Notes: generated by a model not told the origin, from the letters alone. Counted from the first letter of the stretch, positions 10,101 through 17,148 are shown. The stretch: DNA of 21,167 nucleotides from Aplysia californica (GCF_000002075.1 NW_004797761.1:94379-115545); one strand, 5' to 3'. Made by a program: numbers and translations.

Positions 10101-13100
10101 AAAATGAAGACAAATAAACACTTCATTGATTTTAAAAGATACTTTAGACTTTCATCCACCATAAATACACACGGTCTAGCATCAAAAAGTACGTTAGGTC
10201 TACTTTGCTGATGCTTGAGGATGCTCTTTGAGAAGGCTGCTGTTCAACATCCACAGGTTCAAAAGTAGATGAAATAGGAAAAGGAAGTCCAGGGGATGTA
10301 ACTCAATAATCATGAGTGGCAAAACTCTCCTCAAATGACTTGCAGAGTTTTGTCCCTTAAAATTGTCCAAAGTGGGTGGAATTGCCCCGGTTCACCCAAG
10401 GAAAATTATTTAAATTTTCATTGGCATTGCTACTTTATTGCTGTAAAATGTCAGATCTCTACATTTAGTACATTTTACGTACCAACTTAAAATTACCACC
10501 CATCCTAGAGCTGGAAACTAGATCACGCATTTGAAACGCGAGGTGCCGGCATGCAAGAGGCGCGTGATCGCTGGGCGGCATGTGATTGGCTGCCTATAAC
10601 TAAATACGTCACCGATGACTTCATCGCGGGTTTTCCCGATAGCGCTTTACTGGGTTTTACAAGGAGGGATCGCGTCGCAATAAAGACATCGAAAAAGTGA
10701 TAGCAGAGCTAGATTCTGCACTAAAAATAACATGAAGATGCCAAGTTTCATTCATATGCTCCAGTTCATTACTGACTTATGAACAGTTTTTCCTCAAAAT
10801 ACATCAAGACATGTCCCACATTTTGCATAGCTGCCACTTTCCCGCTAAATAGCGGAAACTCCGCTTAATCTAGCTTTTCCCGCTACTTTCCTCCTTCCTC
10901 CGATGGACCGCTCTCGTTCGCAAATTGCGATACTTTTTTTACACGCGGAAAACACCGAACCGGGAGAGAGAGGAAAACGCAGCTTGTGCATGACGCATGT
11001 CTGCCCGTAGCTTTCTACTTCCGTTCTTCTAGGCCTAGCACTAGTTTCACTTTGTTTATTGTGGAGCAACGAAGTGTCGATCGGGCATCGGGACGTTAGC
11101 GCGCCGAGTTGTCATTGAAAACGGCGGAAATTCGAGAGAAATTGATGCAGAATGCAAAAACAAGAAAAGGAGCTGGAATGAGAAGCAGCCGGTGTGCGAC
11201 TTGAAAAGTTCATTAGAAAATTGAACAAGCCGCTTGCTGCACTTTGCGTTTGGTGTGATAAAGAAATCGCGGCACTCTTGTACAATTGTGGTCCCGTTTG
11301 TTTACATGACGGCTATTGGGGCTGTTGAAGTGAATCTAGATCTAGATAATCTATCTCTAGATATAATCTATATTTTCACATGTTTAGATATCTAGATCTA
11401 GATTAGATAGCCTAGGCTATAATTTTAATTCAATTTAGATCTACACACTACAGGGGCACTACCAAGTTAAGTGCGAACGGGACCGCAATTGTACAGGAGT
11501 GCTCATTACTGCGGCAAAGGTGTTGCCTCCTTGATCCAATACTGCGCGTGCTCTACATCGATGTACAAGTTTAAAGTGAAAGGAATCTTTTTATAAGACA
11601 CCAGCTGGCAACAAACACTGGATTTTTAGTCACCAATTCCAAACTGTGTCAAATTGACTCAAATGCTTGTTTGTCAACTTACTGCCTTCTGTTGTTGTTG
11701 TTTTTTTTTGGGGGGGTGGGGGGGGGTTCAAATACATTTTAATTCAGTTGCCTAAGGTTAACAAATTTGACAGTTTTCCCTTCCAAAACCATAGGCTAGG
11801 TTTTCCAGTATATATTGCCTCTGGATCTCAATGGTTTTACTCTGGCCTTCGGAGAGCGCGCATACGCTTTCGCATGAATTTCCTCCGTTTTTGAAATTCC
11901 TGAGTGGCAGCTATGATTTTGGCGATATTTTTCTTTTATATATGGATCAAAATTTAATGTTTCATTATCAGTGCTACAGGGGGGGGGGGGGGGGGGGTGA
12001 GAACTACAGCCACAGAAATTTAATAATTATTGTTAAATTTAGTATTTCATCTTTTGATTTTTCTATATATCGACGCCGGGCATGTTGCTGTTTATGCAAC
12101 CATGTTAACATCAACCATGGGAAAAAAACTGCGTCCTCTGCTCTAGATCTACCAATGACGTTTTAATGACTCAAAGACGCTTCCACTCCAGTCGCACCAG
12201 GCATATTGAGAGCGTCGCAATCAAATTATCTTAACCCTTTCGCAGTTAGCAGGCTTGGCCAGCTGTGGCCCCCCCATCCTTAAGACAAGGGCAATAACTC
12301 CACGAAAATTGAAGGGGGTACCTTACTAAAAAAAATTGTATAAAATCACAAACGCAACCAAAAATGATGAGAATAGTATTTTCTGAAAGGAAAATGAATG
12401 AGCTAAATTACTAGTACAAAATTATAAGTGGATTAGAAGAGTATGAAATGATATGAGAGGTCTTTCTGAGATGCGTGTCTTGGATTCCGAGTCTAAATCT
12501 CGTATACATTTCTTCAACTCACGAAGTTTCTGCTACTGACAAAGAGGTAATCCACACAAGAAATACAACACATTCACAGAGATTGAAGCCTCTGGTGGAA
12601 ACTTGAAAGCACCTAAGAGACTTTTCTTTGAGTGTTTTTATTTTGTTTCTGCTGTACTCATATCAGGCAGCTTTGTGCCCATGCATCCTAGAGACATGAT
12701 GGCGTGTTTACAACTAAATCCTCCGACTTTTGTTCCCGCTCAAAAAGTGGCTGTTTGTGCTGGCGAAACAAGAAAAACATGATAGTAAACCGGAACTCTT
12801 CCTCTATAAAGATCGTTAAGTGAAACTTCTGATGATAGTAAAAGTAGAAGCCTCCCGCGGCAACGAAACAAACACCCCCGTGGCGGGCGCTATAGGGATA
12901 AGCAGGGATCACCGGCGCTGTAAGTGCGAAACGGTTAAAGATGTGCCGGAAAATCCAGCGAGGCCCTCTCTACCCTTAGGTTTGGATCTTATAAGAATTA
13001 ATTCTAGTGCTCTGTGGACCTTATGGTTCTGGGGAAGGCCTGATTGTACTGCAATTTCTGTACATGATGAGATTTTATCACGATGGTCTTCTGAAAATAT

Positions 13101-16100
13101 TCATGAAGATATCATAATTGTCTCTGATACACAGTATAGTTTTTCTTCACAGCATACCAATACGTCATCTCTTCACTTGTCCCTTACAATCTATAATGCC
13201 AATATGAAGTTTATTTTTTTAAATCCTGTATTTTGTATTTGTAGACTTTTATTTGCCCTCTCCCATTCCGCTCTTGCACCACAAAAATGACAGTAAAAAT
13301 TGGAAAATGCGGTTGTCTTCTATGGTGAACATGTCTTGCTATTTTGGTTCCTGTGAATTAAATTAATATCTTATCTTTCAGGTTACGTTATCTACCGTGT
13401 CCGCATCAAGCGTGGAGGTCGCAAGCGCCCTGTCCCTAAGGGTTGCACCTATGGTAAACCCAAGACTCATGGTGTGAACCAGCTGAAGTTCCAGCGCTCC
13501 CACAGAAATGTTGCAGAGGTAAATATATTATAGTCCCATTCACAGCTTCTGAAAAAACATGGAATGAAGTTTGTAATCAATAAATCAACTTTGGCTGATC
13601 ATTGGGAGGTGTCAAATAGATGTGTTCACAGTAATATTATATTTCCACTGAAGTAAATTCGTATATATTTTTTCATTGGCCCATAATGCCGTTTGAATTT
13701 TGAAGTTATGATCAAAAACGTTCCCCTGTGTTTACAATATGTAGCAATGGTGTTGTTTGCTGAAAAAATCTCTAGCTAATACATGTGTTTCTGAATTACA
13801 AAATTTATGATCTCTTTCTGTTCGATTCGTTAAAATACAGACGCCTGTGTCATCTCGGTTGTTTACCAAAATGTTGTGTTGCTGTGTAGAGCCTAGCATA
13901 CGGCAACTTTATTCCATAGACCAGCGCACAATTCAATACGCAGAGTCAAGACTAGCTTATTACTGTAATAATGATCAGTTGCCGAGGGGGGGGAAAGACT
14001 ATGACGCGTTTGTATGTGCAACGTTCAATGCCCGGACCGCTAAAGTGACTAATGGTTCACGATGCAGGTGCAATGAATGGTTTCAGGGAATAGATAAAGT
14101 TCGTTGTGGGTGAAAAATTAGCAACGCCACGTCCACGGGGGCTTTTCACTTTGGAGGGAAGCTCGCTGATTTAAGTGTTCGTTGAATCCGGGTTACTTTT
14201 ATTGGTTATAAAGAACAAAAAGAACGGGGAATCTATCATCTCATTGAATCCGAGTTTCACTGTACGTTGTGTTTTACTATCGTATCCATACAACGTGGGG
14301 AACTCGATGCCCCCATTTTCCAAAAAGGAATTTTACTTGTTAATCCGATCTGTACGCTTTGCATAGCGATCTGTCAAAATGATTTTTGGAGAAAAACTGA
14401 GTTTCAAAAAGATCTTTGCCCTGGAAGTATTCTAAAATTTGAAGAATAAATGAACAAAATGACCCCAGGTGTGCGGATAGGGTTAAACTGTCAGCTGTGT
14501 CCTCAGATTGACTTGAACCTTTATTAGCTTCAAATGCAATCAGGCCATGGTACTTTTTGTGAAATTAGTCTTGGTATTAACTGTTGATGGTATTTTTTTA
14601 TATGTGTGGTATTAATTGTTGTGTGTACATGATGAGTCTTTATCACGATGGTCTTCTGAAAATTGCCTGAAGACATCATACACAACTCTGATACGTAACT
14701 CAGTTTCTATCCTTTATAGCTTTTTGCTCCTTTCCTGTTGTTGAACGTATAGGCCCTAAATTCTGTTTTGTTGCTGAAGGTTTTGTGTGGGGATGCCTGT
14801 TTGTTTTTCTGTCAAATGTTACAAGTGTTAATTTATTGTGGTCAACATCATTTGATTGTTTCAAGTCTTAATCACAAAATGGGCGGGGTGCTTTGGTGTA
14901 GTTATCTTTTCCTACCTCCGCAAATGTTGATGGCATTGTGGTGAAAATGCCAGTCTGGCGTGTGATGCTGAAATTCAAATTCAAGAACTTTTTTGTTTTG
15001 GGTTTTAACTGATTCAAATTCACTAACACTTTCTGCTTCTTTGTGGAATATTATTTTGGGGGGTTGGATGGTTAGACAGTTTTGTTTTACTAAAAATTTA
15101 TAGTGTGGTTTTACATATCACCACTACGTGGGTGGTTGGCCGGTGCTCTGGTGTGGTTTGCTTTTTTTTTTTTCCTGTCAAACACATCGTCCTGATCTCC
15201 CTTCCTTCTATTTTGTGTTTTATTACTCTCTTGTAACACCTCTATTCTTCGGCACTTATGGGACCTTATGGTGTTGCAAGTGTCGTAAAACTCTTCCTAC
15301 AACTATTATCACCACTATCGTACTTGATAAATTGTCTTCCTCTGGTATGTGTATATGATGAGTCTTTATCACGATGGTCTTCTGAAAATTGCCTGAAGAC
15401 ATCATACACAACTCTGATACGTAACTCAGTTTCTATCCTTTATGGCTTTTTGCTCCTTTCCTGTTGTTGAACGTATAGGCCCTAAATTCTGTTTTGTTGC
15501 TGAAAGTTTTGTGTGGGGATGCCTGTTTGTTTTTCTGTCAAATGTTACAAGTATTAATTTATTGTGGTCAACATCATTTGATTGTTTCAAGTCTTAATCA
15601 CAAAATGGGCGGGGTGCTTCGGTTAGACAGTTTTGTTTTACTAGAAATTTATAGTGTGGTTTTACATATCACCACTACGTGGGTGATTGGCCGGTGCTCT
15701 GGTGTGGTTTGCTCTTTTTTTTTTCCTGTCAAACACATCGTCCTGATCTCCCCTCCTATTTTGTGTTTTATTACTCTCTTGTAACACCTCTATTCTTCGG
15801 CACTTATAGGACCTTATGGTGTTGCAAGTGTCGTAAAACTCTTCCTACAACTATTATCACCACTATCGTACTTGATAAATTGTCTTCCTCTGGTATGTGT
15901 ATATGATGAGTCTTTATCACGATGGTCTTCTGAAATGTAACTGAGGACATCATACTTTACTCTGATACACTGCATTCCATACTAAATTGTAGTGGACTTT
16001 GTTTAAAAGTAAAACCCACAGATTTATGTTTATATAATTGTTTCTCTTTGGGGGGGGGGGGGTCTTTTGGCAGCTCCATTGCTTCAACACTTTAGTTACA

Positions 16101-16599
16101 ATTACTTTCCTTTTGATGGGGGATCTCAGCTTATGTTTTACCTGGTAAGTGCTTCCCCCTGTGATCTTATGCTCCCCTTTCCCCAATTTTGTACTAGATA
16201 TGCTTCTTCTAAATCCTAATTTTTTTTCTCCCCTCAGGAACGTGTGGGAAGAAAGTGTGGTGCCCTGCGTGTCCTCAACTCCTACTGGGTAGCCCAAGAC
16301 TCTACCTACAAGTTCTTTGAAATCATCCTTGTTGATCCCTTCCATAAGACCATCCGCCGTGATCCAGCCATTCAATGGATCTGCAGATCTGTGCACAAGC
16401 ACCGTGAATTGCGTGGCCTCACCTCTGCTGGCAAGTCCTCTCGCGGTTTGGGTAAAGGACACAAGTTCAACAAGACTACTGGAGGCTCAAGACGCAAGAA
16501 CTGGAAGAAAAACAATGCTGTTTCTCTTCGCAGAAAGAGATAAACTGTTTTTGTTTTTTTATTTTTTATTTATTTGTCTTGGAGACAAGTGCAAATAAA
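6978..16599 (+). CDS. RPL15: ribosomal protein eL15 gene (spliced; three coding exons)
   Basis: RPL15 encodes a core protein of the cytosolic 60S subunit that binds 28S rRNA and is needed for large-subunit assembly. Coding exons 6990-7161, 13382-13518 and 16238-16543 total 615 nt, giving 204 residues plus stop, which is the usual family length. The protein begins [17 protein letters not shown]. It contains the family blocks [61 protein letters not shown] and RGLTSAG, and ends in a basic [17 protein letters not shown]. All junctions obey GT-AG and keep frame, and no damage is visible, so it looks functional. The intron at the split Gly codon (CAG G|GT TAC) is phase 1; the one between GAG and GAA is phase 0. 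The introns are large (6.2 and 2.7 kb) and carry SNORD35-like snoRNAs, so splicing probably has to occur for the snoRNAs to be released. The 5' UTR is spliced (acceptor AG at 6976-6977) and exon 1 is uncertain. Confidence 0.97.
7162..7960 (+). other. RPL15 intron 2, 5' part: nothing recognised
   Basis: This is intronic sequence with G-runs near 7378-7388, 7673-7685 and 7738-7744. No exon, RNA gene or element ends are recognised. Several open frames of 60-130 codons run across it without resemblance to known proteins. Confidence 0.5.
7965..8480. repeat. pair of diverged ~310-bp direct repeats
   Basis: AGCAATGCTAATCG at about 7980 recurs as AGCAATGCCAATCG at about 8291. GCAACCAATCAGAGGAAAGG at about 8120 recurs as GCAACCAATCAGAAAATAGG at about 8430, followed in both by AAACTAA. 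The offsets (311 and 309) agree. The sequence between is GC/CpG-rich compared with the rest of the intron (CCGCGCGAGG, CCCGCGAGGCG). This may be two diverged copies of a tandem or CpG-rich dispersed element. Boundaries are approximate. Confidence 0.5.
8481..9290. other. RPL15 intron 2, no gene recognised
   Basis: The CpG-rich composition continues to about 8885, including ATTGGTC (an inverted CCAAT) at about 8754, and then returns to AT-rich intron. I see no coding exon, RNA gene or repeat ends. Confidence 0.4.
9300..9800 (-). pseudogene. degraded pogo/Tigger-like transposase relic
   Basis: On the minus strand, from 9779 downwards, a frame reads [27 protein letters not shown]. It resembles the N-terminal psq/CENP-B helix-turn-helix start (MxRxYxRK...AMxxAIxAV) of pogo/Tigger/jerky-type transposases, a DNA-binding domain for the element ends. 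Downstream, a different frame carries a Ser/Thr/Pro-rich linker. At 9505-9305 a further frame gives a basic [14 protein letters not shown] stretch and an acidic SESEIDDDS stretch ending in [10 protein letters not shown], like the charged C-terminal tails of such proteins. The central DDE catalytic domain is absent and the pieces are in different frames, so it is an internally deleted dead copy. A host gene derived from a transposase is less likely. The family call rests on about 27 residues. Confidence 0.45.
9833..9869. repeat. GGGGTAAATCCACC hairpin, copy 1
   Basis: GGGGTAAATCCACC (9833-9846) is followed after 9 bases by GGTGGAATTGCCCC (9856-9869), so the arms pair at 12 of 14 positions. Related arms occur at 9995-10033 and 10374-10388. 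It lies upstream (minus strand) of the transposase relic start. Confidence 0.7.
9995..10033. repeat. GGGGTAAATCCACC hairpin, copy 2
   Basis: AAATCCACCCACC and GGTGGATTTACCCC (10020-10033) form arms around AAGTGGGTAGAT. The right arm is the exact complement of the left arm of copy 1. Confidence 0.7.
10190..10300 (-). pseudogene. possible proline-rich coding relic
   Basis: The minus strand reads [19 protein letters not shown] followed by [12 protein letters not shown] without a stop. This is low-complexity but protein-like composition, similar to linkers after the DDE domain of pogo-type transposases. It lies on the N-terminal side of the helix-turn-helix fragment at 9779, so it would belong to another copy or a rearranged one. 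Weak call. Confidence 0.2.
10374..10388. repeat. GGTGGAATTGCCCC half-site, copy 3
   Basis: GGGTGGAATTGCCCC repeats the right arm of the hairpin at 9833-9869. The matching left arm is missing. Confidence 0.6.
10500..11270. other. CpG-rich intronic segment with protein-like relic
   Basis: The segment contains GATCACGC/GCGTGATC arms (about 10522-10569), an inverted CCAAT (GATTGGC) with TACGTCAC nearby (about 10586-10615), and several CpG-rich stretches. From about 11182 a plus-strand frame reads [16 protein letters not shown], then [18 protein letters not shown], and stops at a TGA about 50 bp into the adjoining inverted repeat. The CxxC pair recalls short zinc-binding motifs in transposon-related proteins, but this is too little to assign. 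No intact gene is seen. Confidence 0.3.
11271..11504. repeat. 30-bp inverted repeat flanking an AGATCT-palindrome core
   Basis: GGCACTCTTGTACAATTG with TGGTCCCGTTTG (11271-11300) is the near complement of CGAACGGGACCGC with AATTGTACAGGAGTGCTC (11474-11504). Between the arms, 11332-11440 is built of CTAGATCTAGAT-type palindromes. A third copy of the arm, without a partner, lies at 5767-5795. It may be a small palindromic element; no target-site duplication is evident. Confidence 0.65.
11689..11727. repeat. (GTT)n-T9-G-run composite
   Basis: GTTGTTGTTG leads into a T-run, then GGGGGGGTGGGGGGGGG. It has the same order as 1938-2076 and 21118-21165. Confidence 0.85.
11979..11997. repeat. 19-nt G homopolymer
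   Basis: Nineteen consecutive G follow GTGCTACA. It is the longest G run in the window and may form a G-quadruplex on the non-template strand of RPL15. Its length is liable to sequencing error. Confidence 0.9.
12231..12938. mobile_element. non-autonomous piggyBac-type element
   Basis: The element is bounded by TTAA at 12231-12234 and 12935-12938, the four-base target that piggyBac elements duplicate. The left end reads TTAACCCTTTCGCAGTTAGC. The complement of the right end reads TTAACCGTTTCGCACTTACA, so the terminal inverted repeats match at about 16 of 20 positions and begin with CC(C/G)T as in piggyBac. The 700-bp interior has no open frame resembling a transposase, so it is a MITE-sized non-autonomous copy that looks complete at both ends. 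It sits in RPL15 intron 2, ending about 120 bp before snoRNA copy 1. Confidence 0.75.
13059..13131 (+). ncRNA. C/D-box snoRNA, SNORD35-like, copy 1 (intron 2)
   Basis: C box ATGATGA at 13064-13070; guide TATCACGATGGTCTT at 13076-13090; D' box CTGA at 13091-13094; C'-like ATGAAGA at about 13103; D box CTGA at 13124-13127. The outer bases TGTA (13059-13062) and TACA (13128-13131) close a terminal stem. The guide pairs with 28S rRNA AGACCGUCGUGA over 12 bp (one G-U). The D'+5 rule puts 2'-O-methylation on the first C of GACC, as I recall for vertebrate SNORD35. The copy ends 250 nt upstream of the exon 3 acceptor. It is the most diverged copy outside the boxes and guide, which suggests the functional parts are under selection. 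Maturation would be from the spliced RPL15 intron. Confidence 0.85.
13382..13518 (+). CDS. RPL15: RPL15 exon 3
   Basis: The acceptor ATCTTATCTTTCAG precedes a 137-nt exon. It completes the split Gly codon and reads [20 protein letters not shown] through [13 protein letters not shown]. It ends at GAG|GTAAAT in phase 0. Confidence 0.97.
13519..13820 (+). other. RPL15 intron 3, 5' part: nothing recognised
   Basis: AT-rich intron starting at the GTAAAT donor. No RNA gene or element end is recognised before the pogo-type fragment. Confidence 0.5.
13822..14264 (-). mobile_element. truncated pogo-type non-autonomous element
   Basis: The right end reads TTGAATCCGAGTTTCACTG at 14244-14262, followed by TA (14263-14264). 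This is the terminal repeat of the element at 19004-20342 in opposite orientation. The interiors also match: the complement of 13850-13975 corresponds to 20000-20125 (TTGTGCGCTGGTCTATGGAA, GTTGCCGTATGCTAG, GAGATGACACAG). The complement of about 13975-14262 corresponds to 19004-19485 (CGTTGCACATACAAACGCGT, GGCAACTGATCA). The left end has no terminal repeat, so the copy is truncated near 13822. It lacks the nested 0.48-kb insertion of the other copy. Confidence 0.75.
14265..14620 (+). other. RPL15 intron 3, between pogo fragment and snoRNA 2
   Basis: No exon or RNA gene is recognised. The open frames here resemble no family. Confidence 0.5.
14623..14696 (+). ncRNA. C/D-box snoRNA, SNORD35-like, copy 2 (intron 3)
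   Basis: C box ATGATGA at 14629-14635; guide TATCACGATGGTCTT at 14641-14655; D' box CTGA at 14656-14659; C'-like TGAAGA at about 14668-14673; D box CTGA at 14688-14691. The terminal stem is GTGTA with TACGT (two G-U pairs). The guide and register are identical to copy 1, so the same 28S target is predicted. The sequence before D (ATCATACACAACT) matches no rRNA segment I can recall and differs in copies 1 and 4, so only the D' guide appears functional. Confidence 0.88.
15128..15292 (+). repeat. SINE-like repeat family, copy A
   Basis: The order is GTGGGTGGTTGGCCGG, GTGCTCTGGTGTGGTTTGCT, a pyrimidine-rich tract, TTACTCTCTTGTAACACC (a small hairpin), then CTTCGGCACTT ... AAGTGTCGTAAAAC (an inverted repeat). 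The CGGCACT...AGTGCCGTAAAAC tail resembles the 3' ends of molluscan SINEs I have seen. No clear B box is present, so the class is inferred. Confidence 0.7.
15349..15422 (+). ncRNA. C/D-box snoRNA, SNORD35-like, copy 3 (intron 3)
   Basis: C box ATGATGA at 15355-15361; guide TATCACGATGGTCTT at 15367-15381; D' box CTGA at 15382-15385; C'-like TGAAGA at about 15394; D box CTGA at 15414-15417. The stem is GTGTA (15349-15353) with TACGT (15418-15422). It is identical to copy 2 from C box to D box, a product of the tandem duplication. Confidence 0.88.
15679..15840 (+). repeat. SINE-like repeat family, copy B
   Basis: Near-identical to copy A, differing at a few positions and in pyrimidine-tract length. 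It is the duplicate of copy A in the tandem unit and lies about 60 bp upstream of snoRNA 4. Confidence 0.8.
15897..15970 (+). ncRNA. C/D-box snoRNA, SNORD35-like, copy 4 (intron 3)
   Basis: C box ATGATGA at 15903-15909; guide TATCACGATGGTCTT at 15915-15929; D' box CTGA at 15930-15933; C'-like TGAGGA at about 15942; D box CTGA at 15962-15965. The terminal stem GTGTA/TACAC is perfect over 5 bp. It matches copies 2 and 3 up to D' and then differs (GTAACTGAGGACATCATAC), so it is an older copy or a recombinant at the guide. It ends about 267 nt before the exon 4 acceptor, nearly the same spacing as copy 1 to exon 3. Confidence 0.87.
16050..16062. repeat. 13-nt G run in RPL15 intron 3
   Basis: A G homopolymer about 180 bp before the exon 4 acceptor. 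Its length may be affected by sequencing error. Confidence 0.85.
16238..16543 (+). CDS. RPL15: RPL15 exon 4 (last coding exon)
   Basis: The acceptor TTTTTTTCTCCCCTCAG precedes 101 codons from [18 protein letters not shown] to the basic C-terminus VSLRRKR and TAA at 16541-16543. The long minus-strand frame over this exon is only its antisense shadow. Confidence 0.97.
   Translation, partial: ERVGRKCGALRVLNSYWVAQDSTYKFFEIILVDPFHKTIRRDPAIQWICRSVHKHRELRGLTSAGKSSRGLGKGHKFNKTTGGSRRKNWKKNNAVSLRRKR
16594..16599 (+). terminator. RPL15 polyadenylation signal
   Basis: An exact AATAAA lies 50 nt after the stop and is followed at about 16620-16640 by a GT/T-rich element (TTTGTTCTTTGGTGTTTCAG). A 3' UTR of about 70-80 nt is typical of ribosomal protein genes. 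Confidence 0.85.
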
Positions 16600-16686
16600 T
16601 TTTAAAATTTAGAATATGCATTTGTTCTTTGGTGTTTCAGCTCTTTGTGGTTGCTTTTGTGTTAAGCTTGTGTTGTTTTTAAGAGG

Positions 16687-16780
16687 ATGGTTGGTGTGTG
16701 GTGTGGTTTGCTCCTTCTTTTTGTGTTACCAACACCTCTAATCATGGCCTTAAGGCTTGTGTTGCAAGTAGGGTAGAACT
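16687..16780 (+). repeat. SINE-like repeat family, copy C (degraded)
   Basis: TGGTTGG, GGTGTGGTTTGCTCCTTC, CAACACCTCTAATC and GTGTTGCAAGTAGGGTAGAA keep the family order, but the inverted repeat is decayed and the pyrimidine tract is short. Confidence 0.55.
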
Positions 16781-16811
16781 CTAGTTACTCAAGTCTATCC
16801 TTACCTCTCCT

Positions 16812-17062
16812 ACTGGCATCTGTGGTGTGGTGGTTAGGTACTCCCCTGTCCAATGGAGGTACAAAATATAAACACACAAATCTGTGTGTGTTACTTCATG
16901 TTTGATTCCAGAGTAGGGAGACCATTTTTGACTGTCTCTGCCTTCCTGCTAGGATGTTGTATGGATGCATCCCTTTTCACTCAGGTTGGCCATGACAGGC
17001 AGAGTCGGAAGCCTGCCTCCTAACTGAACTTGATCTTAAAAATGTCGATGGAAACACCCATA
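16812..17062 (+). repeat. tRNA-derived SINE
   Basis: The head GGTGTGGTGGTTAGGTACTC (A-box region) is followed by GTTTGATTCCAGAGTAGGGA, with a decayed B box (GTTTGATTCC for GGTTCGANTCC). The body has TGACAGGCAGAGTCGGAAG and CTGCCTCCTAACTGAACT, shared with the SINE at 3165-3360. A TG/CA-rich insertion lies between the boxes (AACACACAAATCTGTGTGTG). Confidence 0.65.
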
Positions 17063-17103
17063 TTATACATTATGTGTAAAAATGTTTTCCTGTTCCTTTT
17101 GTG

Positions 17104-17148
17104 TGGCAGTTACTCTCTTGTAACACCTGCTCTTCAGCACTTAAATAT
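17104..17148 (+). repeat. SINE-like repeat family, partial copy split by a pogo-type insertion
   Basis: CAGTTACTCTCTTGTAACACC and CTTCAGCACTT are the middle of the family. Just past the right end of the pogo-type element (from 17952), TTGTGGTGAAAGT loosely resembles the expected TTGTGTTGCAAGTG, so the element probably inserted into this copy. The second half is an inference. Confidence 0.45.

Larger units (their letters stand above)
14625..15930 (+). repeat. tandem duplication carrying snoRNAs 2-4
   Basis: Unit 1 (about 14625-15350) and unit 2 (about 15351-15898) each hold a snoRNA, a shared spacer and a SINE-like repeat copy (15128 or 15679). The duplicated order then runs into snoRNA 4. 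The spacers differ at about 2 in 95 positions just after the snoRNA. Unit 2 lacks about 175 bp present in unit 1 (about 14894-15069). The arrangement fits unequal crossing-over at the snoRNA sequences. Confidence 0.85.

Noticed and set aside
12825-12850. Hammerhead-like CTGATGA
   Set aside because: No matching GAAA core or stems in the right arrangement nearby.
12890-12915. Homing-endonuclease-site-like TAGGGATAAGCAGGG
   Set aside because: Only a partial match to the I-SceI site, inside a piggyBac-type element; no intron or endonuclease context.
12820-13290. 156-codon plus-strand frame, longest but one in the window
   Set aside because: It crosses the end of the piggyBac-type element and snoRNA copy 1 and has no protein-family resemblance.
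15128-15300. H/ACA snoRNA in the SINE-like repeat (hairpins and an ACA)
   Set aside because: The ACA is present only in copies A and B, no convincing H box is seen, and most copies lie outside any gene.
15128-15784. Repeated reading frames ([17 protein letters not shown]) at 15128, 15679 and elsewhere
   Set aside because: They arise from the SINE-like repeat; frames differ between copies and the pyrimidine tract varies in length.
15950-16462. 170-codon minus-strand frame
   Set aside because: It is antisense to RPL15 exon 4 and its intron; the constraint belongs to the plus strand.
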